This document shows positions 16,938-25,669 of a DNA stretch of 64,000 nt, piece by piece. The first letter of the stretch is position 1, and each line of letters starts with the position of its first letter. The stretch lies in assembly GCF_002150765.1 (NCBI RefSeq), contig NZ_MUYM01000046.1:1-64000 (forward strand), in the 5' to 3' direction. The notes beneath the pieces were generated by a model. The model had not been told where the DNA came from and made no database searches. It worked only from the letters and a program-made list of their open reading frames with translations. Position numbers and translations under genes: made by a program. This stretch comes from Lentzea kentuckyensis (lineage in GTDB: Bacteria; Actinomycetota; Actinomycetes; Mycobacteriales; Pseudonocardiaceae).

Positions 16938-18218
16938 GTGTGGACGAACTGGGCTAGAACGGCTTCGTGCACCCCTGCGCGCGTAGTCCACCCGGCCAGC
17001 ACGGACGAGATCGCAGCGGCGGTCACCTCGGGCACCCGTGTCCGCGCGCGGGGCAGCGGTCACTCGTTCAACGACATCGCGGTCGCGCCGGAAACAGCGC
17101 TCGACCTGGACCGTTGGACGGGAATCGTGCGCGCGGACACGGAATCCGGCCTCGTCACCGTCCGCTCCGGCACCCCGCTGTGGGCCTTCAACGCCGACCT
17201 CCACCGGCTGGGCCTCGCCATGCCGAACCTGGGCGACATCGACGCCCAGACCGTCGCCGGCGCAGTCTCCACCTCGACCCACGGCACCGGCGCGAAACTG
17301 GGCGTCCTCGCCACCGCGATCGCCGAACTGGAACTGGTCCTGGCCGACGGCTCGGTCGTCACCTGCTCGCGCACCGAACGCCCGGACCTCTTCAACGCGG
17401 CCAGAGTCGGCCTGGGCGCCCTGGGCGTCATCAGCACGATCACCCTGCAATGCGTGCCGTCGTTCGTCCTGCAAGCCTCCGAAACCCCGGGCCGACTGGA
17501 CGCCGTGCTGGAGCAGTTCGACGACCTCTGCGCTGTCGAGGACCACGTCGAGTTCCACTGGTTCACGCACTCGGACCGCGTGATCCTCAAGCGCAACAAC
17601 AGAATCACCGAACCCGCCCGCCCCCTGTCGAAGATCCGGCAGACGTGGGAGTACGAGGTGATGGAGAACGCCGCCTTCGGCGCGGTCTGCAAGGTCGCCA
17701 AGACCTTCCCGCGCTACACCCGCCGCCTGAACGAACTCTGCGGCTCCCTGATCTCCGAGCGTTCCTACTCCGACTACTCGCACAACGTCTTCGTGACCCC
17801 GCGCCGAGTCCGGTTCGTGGAAACCGAGTTCTCCATCCCCCGCGAAACCCTGATGGACGTGATCGGCGAACTCCGCGCGGTCGCCAACAAGCTGGGCGAC
17901 CGCGACGCCCTGATCGTCCCGTGCGAAGTGCGGGTAGCCCAGGCCGACGACATCTGGCTGTCCACGGCGAACGGCCGCGACACCGCCTACATCTCGATGC
18001 ACCAGGCGCTGGGCATGCAGTACAAGGCGTTCTTCGACGCCTACGCGAGCATCGCCGCGTCGGTGGGCGGCCGTCCGCACTGGGGCAAGATGCACGACCT
18101 CACGTCCGCCGAACTCCGCCCGCTGTACCCGCACTTCGACGACTTCCTGCGGGTCCGCGACGAGGTCGACCCCACCCGCACCTTCACCAACCCGTACCTC
18201 GATCGAGTGCTTGGCTGA
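16938..18218 (+). CDS. D-arabinono-1,4-lactone oxidase family flavoenzyme
   Basis: A 426-residue VAO-type flavin oxidase. The N-terminal FAD domain carries RARGSGHSF, whose H42 is the expected covalent flavin anchor, and GDIDAQTVAGAVSTSTHGTG, the second FAD loop. The C-terminal half has the HWGK motif (near residue 381) typical of aldonolactone oxidases. These enzymes oxidise sugar lactones or alditols with oxygen. The GTG at 16938 follows a ggagg site by 5 bases and is preferred to the GTG at 16908. Its stop codon touches a long palindrome that probably ends transcription. Confidence 0.85.
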   Translation: MWTNWARTASCTPARVVHPASTDEIAAAVTSGTRVRARGSGHSFNDIAVAPETALDLDRWTGIVRADTESGLVTVRSGTPLWAFNADLHRLGLAMPNLGDIDAQTVAGAVSTSTHGTGAKLGVLATAIAELELVLADGSVVTCSRTERPDLFNAARVGLGALGVISTITLQCVPSFVLQASETPGRLDAVLEQFDDLCAVEDHVEFHWFTHSDRVILKRNNRITEPARPLSKIRQTWEYEVMENAAFGAVCKVAKTFPRYTRRLNELCGSLISERSYSDYSHNVFVTPRRVRFVETEFSIPRETLMDVIGELRAVANKLGDRDALIVPCEVRVAQADDIWLSTANGRDTAYISMHQALGMQYKAFFDAYASIAASVGGRPHWGKMHDLTSAELRPLYPHFDDFLRVRDEVDPTRTFTNPYLDRVLG

Positions 18219-18274
18219 CGGCACGCGGGGACCCCGCGTGTCCCAGAAGGAAACGCGGGGTCCCCGCGTGCCGT
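18218..18274. repeat. Perfect 22-bp palindromic terminator-like element
   Basis: Arms 18218-18239 and 18253-18274 are exact reverse complements separated by 13 bases. Each arm is itself nearly self-complementary around acgcggggaccccgcgt. It starts on the last base of the lactone oxidase stop and lies between converging genes, so it could stop transcription from both. The same core recurs at 49661-49743 and, as a variant, at 60728-60780. Confidence 0.85.
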
Positions 18275-18306
18275 CTGGAACCACGAGTGGGTGACGTCGG
18301 TGGTGG

Positions 18307-18963
18307 CTAGAGGATCGCGCGAACGGCGTCGGCGACCGGCGTCTCGCCGTTCACCAGCTCCAGCGTCTTGCCGACCGTCTGCGGAGCGTTCAGCAGCTCC
18401 GCCAGCACGGCGGCGACGTCCGCCCGAGTGACCGACGCCCGCGGCAACCGAGGCGCCGCCAACGTGACCAGTCCGGTGGGTGTGTCGTTCACCAACGGCC
18501 CAGGCCGCAGGATCGTCCAGTCGAGATCACGCGGCTTCAGGTCGTCCTCGGCCAGCTTCTTGGCCTTCAGGTAGACAGCGAACTCCGGATCCACCGAAGG
18601 AGAATCGGCGGCCTCGATGCCGACGGTCGACACCTGGACGAACCGCCGCACCCCCGCCTCGACGGCTGCGGAGGCGAACAGGGCGGCGGCTCCGTAGTCC
18701 ACGGTGTCCTTGCGGGCGGCTCCTGAGCCTGCCCCGGCGCCGGCGGCGAAAACCGCGGCGTCCGCGCCGTTCAGATACGCGGCGACCGAGTCCAGCTCAG
18801 CGGACTCCAGGTCGCACAGCACCGGAACTGCTCCGGCTTCCTGCACATCGCCAAAGTGATCGGGATTGCGGACCAGTGCGGTTGCGGCGTCTCCACGGGT
18901 GGCCAGCAGCTGCTCGAGAAGCAGCGCGATCTGCCCGTGTCCGCCGGCTATGACTACTCGCAT
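18307..18963 (-). CDS. NAD(P)H-binding atypical SDR
   Basis: A 218-residue atypical short-chain reductase of the NAD(P)-binding family. The N-terminal cofactor motif is GGHGQIA (residues 7-13) in MRVVIAGGHGQIALLLEQL, followed by VRRFVQVSTVGIEAAD and LDWTILRPGPL, conserved in this group. Such proteins are often flavin or quinone reductase-like or redox sensors. The start at 18963 is the only one that gives the usual N terminus. Fifteen bases downstream of the 18978 gene on the same strand, so probably co-transcribed with it. Confidence 0.82.
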   Translation of the reverse strand: MRVVIAGGHGQIALLLEQLLATRGDAATALVRNPDHFGDVQEAGAVPVLCDLESAELDSVAAYLNGADAAVFAAGAGAGSGAARKDTVDYGAAALFASAAVEAGVRRFVQVSTVGIEAADSPSVDPEFAVYLKAKKLAEDDLKPRDLDWTILRPGPLVNDTPTGLVTLAAPRLPRASVTRADVAAVLAELLNAPQTVGKTLELVNGETPVADAVRAIL

Positions 18964-18977
18964 GTCCCGACCGTAGA

Positions 18978-19595
18978 TCAGGAAGCGGTGGCGAGCACCT
19001 GCTCGTAGACGAGCTCGTTGACCCAGCGGGTGATGGCGGTGTCCTCGGCGGGCACGGTCTCCTGACGGCCGGACACGTCGACCGAGAGGTCCTTCTCGTC
19101 GTCGGCCAGCAGCACCGAGACGCCGTAACGACGGACGCGCGGCAGGCAGTTCGCCAGGTAGTCGTGCGAGAACGCGACCGACTCCGGCAGGACGACCGCG
19201 GCGTTGCCGTAGCGGGCGAAGGGGACGGCGGAGGCGAGCGCGGTCCGCCAGTGGCGGGCGACGGCCAGGACGCCGACGATGCGGACGGCGGCCGGCGGGA
19301 CGCGGCCTTCCATCTCCGGCCACACCCAGGTGGAGACGGTGGTCTTGTCGGCCTCAGGACCCGCACCCACGCACACGCGCTCGGCGTGGGCGTCGGCCAG
19401 GAGCTCGGCCACGACGACGACCTTGCGGCCCATCAGGACCATTTCGGGGAGAACCACGCCGTGCCAGCCGAGGCGGATCGCCGCGGCGGCTGCCAACTCC
19501 TCGACGGACGCGGGCAGTTCCGGAACCGGGACTGCGGTCGTCGACAAACCGTTCGAGCTGTCGAGGGCCGCGATCCTTGCTGGGGTGCTGCTCAC
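18978..19595 (-). CDS. Conserved hypothetical protein
   Basis: A 205-residue soluble protein with GTG start and a strong gaggagg ribosome site. It shows alternating strands and helices (RKVVVVAELLADAH, VRIVGVLAVARHW, GVSVLLADDEKDLSV), suggestive of a Rossmann-like fold, but no cofactor loop. I do not recognise a named family; similar proteins seem confined to Pseudonocardiales. Likely the first gene of a two-gene unit with the atypical SDR. Confidence 0.7.
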   Translation of the reverse strand: MSSTPARIAALDSSNGLSTTAVPVPELPASVEELAAAAAIRLGWHGVVLPEMVLMGRKVVVVAELLADAHAERVCVGAGPEADKTTVSTWVWPEMEGRVPPAAVRIVGVLAVARHWRTALASAVPFARYGNAAVVLPESVAFSHDYLANCLPRVRRYGVSVLLADDEKDLSVDVSGRQETVPAEDTAITRWVNELVYEQVLATAS

Positions 19596-19910
19596 GCCAG
19601 TGCCTCCTCGTCACCCGCGGCGGGCTATCCGCCGCGTTTCGACTCGTGCTCTCGATAAGGATTAGCAGGAAGCGCACGGCCCGCCCCCAGGTCACCGCAC
19701 CCCCTGCGATCGACGGCGCCGACCGGTCGGTGACCGGTCGAAGAGGGGTGCGGGGAGTTCGGTCCTACGGTGCTGCCGTCTGGGTGACGTTAATCCGAAT
19801 GGACGCACCAAAAGACCTGCTCAGAGTGGGTGCGTCAGGCGTAGGGGCAAAATGGCGGTGAGCGGCGCCGGTCACCGTCCGTCGACCGTTCATCGCGCCA
19901 GAACGACCAC
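19596..19910. other. Gene-free 315-base stretch
   Basis: No supported ORF. It should contain the promoter of the leftward gene at 18978 and the 3' end of the oxidoreductase at 19911. A short inverted pair gaccggtcggtgaccggtc lies near 19719-19737; no clear promoter, riboswitch or RNA gene was seen. Confidence 0.4.
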
Positions 19911-20693
19911 CTACATGATGATCACGGTCTTGCCGGGGCCGTGACCTGCGAAAACATCAACAGCCTCGCGCAGCGGCACGCGCCGGGCGATCGGCACTTC
20001 CAGGTCGCCCGCCTGCACCATCGACGCGAGCCGCACCAACGTTTCGCGCGACCCCTTCATGCCGAAGTTCTGGGCGGGATCGCTGGAGACGTAGTTGGTG
20101 TTGAAGGCCAACGGCGCGTAGCGCGCGTTCGCCTCGAACGACGAACGGTCGGTGCTCACGAGGTCGATCAGGGCGTCGGCCTCGACCGGAGAATCCCCGC
20201 GGCCCACCGGGATGACCCGCTTGCCCGCGGCACGGGCGATCTGGACCGCGAACGACCCGACACCACCGTTGGGCCCGACGATCAGCACGGATTGCGCGGA
20301 ACCGAGCGACTCGACCAACTGCAACGCCGTCATACCCGCGGTCGGCAATGCGGCGGCAACGGCGGGATCGAGATCCTCCGGCAACGGAGCCAACGCGTTC
20401 CCGGCCGGAACTGTGACGTACTCGGCGTATGTACCAACACCAACAGGATGGTGGAAGAAGGTGCCGAAAATCCTCTCTCCGGAACCGACTACCTCACCAG
20501 CCCCATCAGTTCCAGGAACCAACGGGAACACGTGGGCGGAACCCCGGAACATCCCGTCGACGACTTTCCGGTCGAACGGGTTCACGCTCGCGGCGAACAA
20601 CCGGACCTTGAGCTGACCGGGCTCGGCCGAGGGCTCGGGAAGCTCCACGAGTTCGAGCTCCGCACCGAAATCCGCCGCCGCTATCGCCCACAT
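19911..20693 (-). CDS. Shortened zinc-independent quinone oxidoreductase-like protein
   Basis: A 260-residue medium-chain reductase of the NADP-dependent quinone oxidoreductase type. GroES-like N-terminal half (VRLFAASVNPFDRKV), then the cofactor loop VGPNGGVGSFAVQIARAAG. Usual length is about 300; between the cofactor loop and DALIDLVS the protein runs straight from VIPVGRGDSPVEA, so some 25-35 residues of the nucleotide domain appear missing. The ATG at 20693 (MWAIAAADFG) matches the family start and has a g-rich site; starts at 20720 and 20735 are also open. Activity may be altered by the deletion. Confidence 0.75.
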   Translation of the reverse strand: MWAIAAADFGAELELVELPEPSAEPGQLKVRLFAASVNPFDRKVVDGMFRGSAHVFPLVPGTDGAGEVVGSGERIFGTFFHHPVGVGTYAEYVTVPAGNALAPLPEDLDPAVAAALPTAGMTALQLVESLGSAQSVLIVGPNGGVGSFAVQIARAAGKRVIPVGRGDSPVEADALIDLVSTDRSSFEANARYAPLAFNTNYVSSDPAQNFGMKGSRETLVRLASMVQAGDLEVPIARRVPLREAVDVFAGHGPGKTVIIM

Positions 20694-20762
20694 GCCGACC
20701 CCCGAACGAGTGACAGACATCACCTGTTGGATCAAGGAATCCGATACTGCCGATCAACGAAA

Positions 20763-20794
20763 GAACCCCTCTCGCGATTCCGCGAGAGGGGTTC
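20763..20794 (-). terminator. Terminator after tRNA-Leu
   Basis: A perfect 14-bp stem (arms 20763-20776 and 20781-20794, loop attc) followed on the minus strand by a T-rich stretch. It lies directly downstream of tRNA-Leu and should end its transcript. Confidence 0.85.
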
Positions 20795-20809
20795 CATCTG
20801 TCTTTCGAT

Positions 20810-20891
20810 GGGCAAGGGGGGAGTTGAACCCCCACGTCCTTTCGGACACACGGACCTGAACCGTGCGCGTCTGCCATTCCGCCACTTGCCC
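20810..20891 (-). tRNA. tRNA-Leu (CAG)
   Basis: An 82-base gene folding as a type II tRNA with a long variable arm. Acceptor strands gggcaag/cttgccc pair fully; the anticodon loop ttcaggt gives anticodon CAG; the T loop gttcaactc is standard. CCA is not encoded. Confidence 0.95.
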
Positions 20892-21008
20892 CTGGAGACG
20901 TTGGGAACACTAGCACGCGTCCAAACCAGGTTCCTAATCGCCCCCTGTAGGCGGAGTCGTACCCGGATACGATCGGTACAGGAGCCCGTCCGAGTGGAAG
21001 GAGTCGAC

Positions 21009-22259
21009 ATGGGCCTGCAACGCTTCGAGCGCAAGCTGGAAGGTCTGGTCGGCAACACCTTCGCGCGCGTGTTCGGCGGCAACGTGGTGCCCCAAGAGGT
21101 GGCACAGGCACTGCAACGGGAGGGTGACAGCAACATCCGCGAGCTCGCGGGTGGCAGACTGCTAGCCCCCAACCACTACAAAGTGTTGCTCGGCGCCCAG
21201 GACCACGAACGTCTTGCGGGCGACGAGCAGGATGAACTACGCATCACCCAGCTACTCGCAGAGGGCCTGCGGGAGCACCTGGCCGAGTCCGGATGGGATA
21301 CCTATGGTGACGTCGTAGTCTCCCTGGAGCGCTCCGAGGCGCTGCACACCGGACAGTTCCGAACCAGCTCGTCCGTCGACCCCGACGTGAAAGCGGCCAG
21401 CCGACGGTCAGCACAACCTCGCACCGCAGGAGACCGACCCATGAGCCAGCCACCCGGCTACGGACAAGGACAGGGCCAGCCCGGCCAGGACCCTTATGGT
21501 CAGGGCGGCTACGGCCAGCAGGGCTACGACCAGCAGGGCTATGACCAGCAGGCCTACGGCCAGCAGCAGGGTTATGGCCAGCAGCAGGGCTACGACCAGG
21601 GCCAGCAAGGCGGCTATGACCAGGGTTATGGCCAGCAGCAGGGCTACGGCGGTGGCCAGCAGCAGCAGGGCTATGACCAGGGTTACGCCGGCGGCCAGCA
21701 GGGCGGCGGTTACGACCAGGGTTACGGCCAGCAGCAGGGCTACGGCCAGCAGGGCTACGACCAGGGTTACGCCGGCGGCCAGCAGGGCGGCGGCTACGAC
21801 CAGGGCTACGGCCAGCAGCAGGGCGGTGGCTACGACCAGGGTTACGGCCAGCAAGGCGGGTATGACCAGGGTTACGGCCAGCAGCAGGGCTACGGCCAGC
21901 CAGGCGGCTACGACCAGGGCTACAACCAGGGCGGATACGCCCCGCCGGCCACCCAGGGCGCCAACCGTCAGCTCAACGCGACCCTGCATCTCGACGACGG
22001 TTCCAACCGCACGTACAACCTCAAGCAGGGTGGAAACGTCGTAGGACGTGGGCAGGAAGCCGACTTCCGCCTCCCGGACACGGGAGTCTCCAGGCGCCAC
22101 CTGGAAATCTCGTGGGACGGGCAGAATGCGATGCTCGCTGATCTCGGTTCGACCAACGGGACCACGGTGAACGGCACGCCAGTGCAGACTTGGCAACTCG
22201 CGGAGGGCGACGTCGTCCGCATCGGCCACTCGTCACTGGTCTTCCGTACCGCGGGCTAG
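21009..22259 (+). CDS. fhaA: FhaA, FHA-domain phosphothreonine-binding protein
   Basis: A 416-residue protein. Residues 1-117 are the DUF3662 domain (MGLQRFERKLEGLVGNTFAR), about 145-315 are a low-complexity linker of GYGQQ/GYDQ repeats, and 320-416 are an FHA domain with GRGQEADFRLPD, SRRHLEI and LGSTNGTTVNG, which bind phosphothreonine. In mycobacteria FhaA binds phosphorylated partners of PknB such as the MviN pseudokinase domain and CwlM to control peptidoglycan synthesis. A ggaagga site lies 6 bases before the ATG. First gene of the fhaA-fhaB-pstP-rodA-pbpA-pknA-pknB run. The linker is unusually long and regular. Confidence 0.95.
   Translation: MGLQRFERKLEGLVGNTFARVFGGNVVPQEVAQALQREGDSNIRELAGGRLLAPNHYKVLLGAQDHERLAGDEQDELRITQLLAEGLREHLAESGWDTYGDVVVSLERSEALHTGQFRTSSSVDPDVKAASRRSAQPRTAGDRPMSQPPGYGQGQGQPGQDPYGQGGYGQQGYDQQGYDQQAYGQQQGYGQQQGYDQGQQGGYDQGYGQQQGYGGGQQQQGYDQGYAGGQQGGGYDQGYGQQQGYGQQGYDQGYAGGQQGGGYDQGYGQQQGGGYDQGYGQQGGYDQGYGQQQGYGQPGGYDQGYNQGGYAPPATQGANRQLNATLHLDDGSNRTYNLKQGGNVVGRGQEADFRLPDTGVSRRHLEISWDGQNAMLADLGSTNGTTVNGTPVQTWQLAEGDVVRIGHSSLVFRTAG
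21441..21950 (+). repeat. Tandem degenerate repeat coding the FhaA linker
   Basis: About 500 bases of imperfect repeats built from units such as ggccagcagcagggctac and tacgaccagggttac, in frame with fhaA and encoding Gly-Tyr-Gly/Asp-Gln modules. Near-identical blocks (for example around 21683-21742 and 21761-21820) show recent duplication. Slippage here would change linker length without breaking the frame. Confidence 0.85.
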
Positions 22260-22310
22260 AGGTCGACACGGGCGTCGGTAAGCAACTCAAGGCAGGAGCG
22301 GTTACAACCG

Positions 22311-22772
22311 GTGCCAGAGCTGGTGATGCAGCTGACCAGAGCGGGCTTTCTCGTGCTCCTCTGGCTCTTTGTGCTGGCCGCCCTACGTGTGGTCCGCTCT
22401 GATCTCTACGCAGCCTCAGGGCTCCGGGCGTCAGGTCTGCCTGGATTCCGGAGGTCCGAGAAGTCGGCGAGGGGAAGCAAGGCGCCTCGGCAACTCGTGG
22501 TCACCCACGGGGCGCTGACCGGCACCCGCATCTCGCTCGACGGCAGGCCGATCCTGATCGGCCGCGCTGACGACTCCACTCTCGTCCTGGACGACGACTT
22601 CGCGTCGACCAGGCACGCGAGGCTGTCCATGCGCGGCACCGACTGGTACGTGGAAGACCTCGGCTCCACGAACGGCACCTACCTAGACCGAGCCAAGGTC
22701 ACCGCACCCCTGCGAGTACCTCTCGGCACCCCGATCCGCATTGGCAAAACGGTGATCGAGCTGCGCTCATGA
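22311..22772 (+). CDS. fhaB: FhaB/FipA, membrane FHA protein
   Basis: A 153-residue protein with an N-terminal membrane helix (about residues 8-28) and a C-terminal FHA domain (about 75-150) showing IGRADDSTLVLDDDF, STRHARL and LGSTNGTYL. In mycobacteria FhaB (FipA) links FtsZ and FtsQ and is a PknA/PknB substrate. GTG start at 22311. Its stop overlaps the pstP start (ATGA), so the two are coupled. Confidence 0.93.
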   Translation: MPELVMQLTRAGFLVLLWLFVLAALRVVRSDLYAASGLRASGLPGFRRSEKSARGSKAPRQLVVTHGALTGTRISLDGRPILIGRADDSTLVLDDDFASTRHARLSMRGTDWYVEDLGSTNGTYLDRAKVTAPLRVPLGTPIRIGKTVIELRS

Positions 22773-24190
22773 CCTTGGTTCTTCGATACGCGGCCCGCAG
22801 CGACAGGGGCCTGGTTCGCTCCAACAACCAGGACTCCGTGTACGCGGGCCCTCGCCTGCTCGCAGTCGCCGACGGCATGGGTGGCCACGCCGCCGGTGAA
22901 GTCGCGAGCAAGGTGGTCATCGCCTCGCTGGCCCACGTCGACGACGACGAGCCAGGTGACGACCTCCTCGGCAAGCTCCGCGACGCGGTCGCGGCCGGCA
23001 ACGGCGCCATCTCCGAGCTCGTGACGAGCGACCCGGACCTGGAGGGCATGGGCACCACGCTCACGGCCATCCTGTTCGCGGGCAACCGCCTCGGGCTCGT
23101 ACACATCGGCGACTCACGGGCGTACCTCCTGCGGGAAGGCACCTTCGCGCAGATCACGCACGACGACACGTTCGTCCAGTCGTTGATCGACGAAGGCCGG
23201 ATCACGCCGGACGAGGCCGCCACGCACCCGCAGCGCTCGCTGCTGCTGCGGGCGCTCACCGGCCACGACTTCGAGCCGAGCCTCACCGTGCGGGAGGCAC
23301 GCTCCGGCGACCGGTTCCTGCTCTGCTCGGACGGTCTGTCCGGCGTCGTGAGCCTGGAGACGCTCGACGAGGCGATCCGCATCCCGGACCCGCAGGCCTG
23401 CGCGGACCGCATGATCGAGCTCGCGCTCAAGGGCGGCGGCCCCGACAACGTCACGGTGATCGTGGCGGACGTCGAGGACGTCGACTTCGGTGACGACTAC
23501 CCGATCGTCGGTGGCGCGGCCGGTGACGGCAGCGAGGAGCACAACACCCCGCCGGACTCCGCGGCCTCCAGGGCGAGCGCGCTCACACAGCAGCGCCCGC
23601 CGATGCCGCAGCGCATGGACGCGCCGATGCCACCGCCGCAGGACCCGAAGCGCAAGAAGCGGACCGCCATCAAGGCGTTCGTGATCATCTTCGTGCTGCT
23701 GGTGCTGGCCGGGGTCGTGGCGGTCGGCGGCAAGCTGTGGCTCAACACCCAGTACTACGTGGGTGCCACCGAGGACGGTCAGGTCGCGATCTTCCGCGGT
23801 CTGAACGGCTCGGTGCTCGGCTTCAAGCTGTCGTCCAAGGTCGAGGACTCCTGTCCGCCCGGTTCGACGGGCTGCAAGCCGGTCGCGCTGAAGGACCTGC
23901 AGGAAGCCGGTCGCAAGACCATCACCGCGGGTATCCGCAGCGACAACGGACTGGACGGCGCACGCGCCGCGGTCAGGTTGCTGCGCACCGAGCACATGCT
24001 CCCGTTCTGCAAGGACACGTCGACGACGCCGAGCACCCCGACGTCACCGACGACCCCGTCCAGCACCGGGTCCAGCACGCCGACCAGTCCGCCGCCGGCG
24101 AACGGCGCGACCCCGGAGACCGGGGCCACCGAGCCGTCGCCCACCCAGAGCGGGCAGAAGGTCGGCGTGGAATGCCGGGAGGGTCCGTAG
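22769..24190 (+). CDS. pstP: PstP, PP2C-type Ser/Thr phosphatase
   Basis: A 473-residue membrane phosphatase. The catalytic PP2C domain (1-240) has the metal motif ADGMGGHAAGE, GMGTTLTAIL, GDSRAYLLR and GGGPDNVTVIV. After a Pro-rich juxtamembrane segment comes one helix (about 303-325) and an extracytoplasmic domain ending in a Thr/Ser/Pro-rich tail (TPSTPTSPTTPSS). It reverses PknA/PknB phosphorylation. Start fixed by the overlap with fhaB; the next gene, rodA, begins three bases after its stop. Confidence 0.95.
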   Translation: MTLVLRYAARSDRGLVRSNNQDSVYAGPRLLAVADGMGGHAAGEVASKVVIASLAHVDDDEPGDDLLGKLRDAVAAGNGAISELVTSDPDLEGMGTTLTAILFAGNRLGLVHIGDSRAYLLREGTFAQITHDDTFVQSLIDEGRITPDEAATHPQRSLLLRALTGHDFEPSLTVREARSGDRFLLCSDGLSGVVSLETLDEAIRIPDPQACADRMIELALKGGGPDNVTVIVADVEDVDFGDDYPIVGGAAGDGSEEHNTPPDSAASRASALTQQRPPMPQRMDAPMPPPQDPKRKKRTAIKAFVIIFVLLVLAGVVAVGGKLWLNTQYYVGATEDGQVAIFRGLNGSVLGFKLSSKVEDSCPPGSTGCKPVALKDLQEAGRKTITAGIRSDNGLDGARAAVRLLRTEHMLPFCKDTSTTPSTPTSPTTPSSTGSSTPTSPPPANGATPETGATEPSPTQSGQKVGVECREGP

Positions 24191-24193
24191 TTG

Positions 24194-25669
24194 ATGGGCT
24201 CGCCCGCCCCCGTCGGGGAAGGCTCACCAGCCGCGTCGGTGGCGACCAACACGTCGCCAGGTCTGCGACCGCCGACGCGGCGCGGCACCGAACTGGTGAT
24301 GCTCTCGTTCGCCGCAGGTCTCGTGACCCTGGCGCTGATCCTGGTGGAACTCAACCAGGAGCGGTCGCTCAGCCTGAGGATCGTCTACCTCGGTCTCGCG
24401 TACCTCGGCCTCTTCGCCTGTGCCCACCTCGCCGTGCGCAGGTGGGCGCCGTACGCCGACCCGGCGATCCTGCCGTGCGTCGCGTTGCTCAACGGGCTCG
24501 GCCTGGTGGTCATCCACCGGATCGACCTCGCCCTGGAGGGCGTCAAGTTCCTGGACGGCTCGGTGTGGGAACCGGTCGCGTTCAAGCAGGTCATCTGGAC
24601 CGCGATCGGGTTGCTGCTGTTCGCGGCCACGCTGAAGTTCCTGTCCGACCACCGCACGCTGGCCAGGTTCGGCTACACCTTCGGCCTCGCCGGGCTCGTC
24701 GCGCTGCTGCTGCCCGGTGTGCTGCCGGGCTTCATCGCGCCGACCATCAACGGCGCGAAGATCTGGCTGCGGATCGGTCCGTTCTCCATCCAGCCGGGTG
24801 AGTTCGCCAAGATCCTGCTGATGGTCTTCTTCGCCGCGTTCCTGGTGTCGAAGCGGGACCTCTTCACCACCGCTGGCCGCCGGTTCCTCGGCATGGACCT
24901 GCCGCGCGCCCGCGACCTCGGCCCGTTGTTCGCCGCGTGGGGCGTCACGGTCGCGGTCATGGTGCTGCAGAAGGACCTCGGCTCCTCGCTGCTGTTCTTC
25001 GGCATCGTGCTGGTGTTGCTCTACATCGCCACCGAACGCGCGGCGTGGGTCGTGCTCGGTGTCGGCCTGTTCTCCGGCGGCGCGGTCATCGCGTGGAGGC
25101 TCTTCGAGCACGTCCAGCAGCGCGTGGCGAACTGGCAGGACCCGATCGCGCGGTACGACCTGGAATTCGGCGGCGGCTACCAGATCTCGCAGTCGCTGTT
25201 CGGTCTCGCGACCGGCGGCATCGGTGGTGCCGGTCTCGGCGCCGGCCGCCCGGAGATGATCCCCGAGGCGAACTCCGACTTCATCACCGCGGTGATCGGC
25301 GAGGAACTCGGGTTCGTCGGCCTCGCCGCGGTGCTGCTGGTCTACATGGTCTTCGCGCTCCGCGGCCTGCGCGGTGCCATCTCGGTGCGCGACAGCTTCG
25401 GCAAGCTGCTCGGCGGCGGCCTGGCGTTCGCGGTCTGCTTCCAGGTGTTCATCGTCGTCGGCGGTGTCACCAAGCTGATCCCGATGACGGGTATCACCGC
25501 ACCGTTCCTGTCCTACGGCGGTTCGTCGTTGCTCGCGAACTACATCCTGGTCGCGTTGCTACTGCGAATTTCTGCCGCGGCGAGGGCTCCACAGCGGGCT
25601 CCCAAGCCGAAACCGCAACAACCGGCTATCGCCGACCAGCACACTGTGATGGTGGAGCGTCCCAAATGA
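24194..25669 (+). CDS. rodA: RodA, SEDS peptidoglycan glycosyltransferase
   Basis: A 491-residue SEDS-family membrane protein with about ten to twelve helices. GINGAKIWLRIG-type sequence appears as TINGAKIWLRIGPFSIQPGE and the C-terminal signature as GITAPFLSYGGSSLLANY, both hallmarks of FtsW/RodA. It polymerises lipid II into glycan strands and pairs with the transpeptidase PbpA encoded next. ATG at 24194 follows a TTG that is also in frame. Its stop overlaps the pbpA start (ATGA). Confidence 0.95.
   Translation: MGSPAPVGEGSPAASVATNTSPGLRPPTRRGTELVMLSFAAGLVTLALILVELNQERSLSLRIVYLGLAYLGLFACAHLAVRRWAPYADPAILPCVALLNGLGLVVIHRIDLALEGVKFLDGSVWEPVAFKQVIWTAIGLLLFAATLKFLSDHRTLARFGYTFGLAGLVALLLPGVLPGFIAPTINGAKIWLRIGPFSIQPGEFAKILLMVFFAAFLVSKRDLFTTAGRRFLGMDLPRARDLGPLFAAWGVTVAVMVLQKDLGSSLLFFGIVLVLLYIATERAAWVVLGVGLFSGGAVIAWRLFEHVQQRVANWQDPIARYDLEFGGGYQISQSLFGLATGGIGGAGLGAGRPEMIPEANSDFITAVIGEELGFVGLAAVLLVYMVFALRGLRGAISVRDSFGKLLGGGLAFAVCFQVFIVVGGVTKLIPMTGITAPFLSYGGSSLLANYILVALLLRISAAARAPQRAPKPKPQQPAIADQHTVMVERPK

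Noticed and set aside
21441..21950. CRISPR-like periodic repeat
   Set aside because: Repeats are contiguous, in frame and code the FhaA linker; there are no unique spacers.
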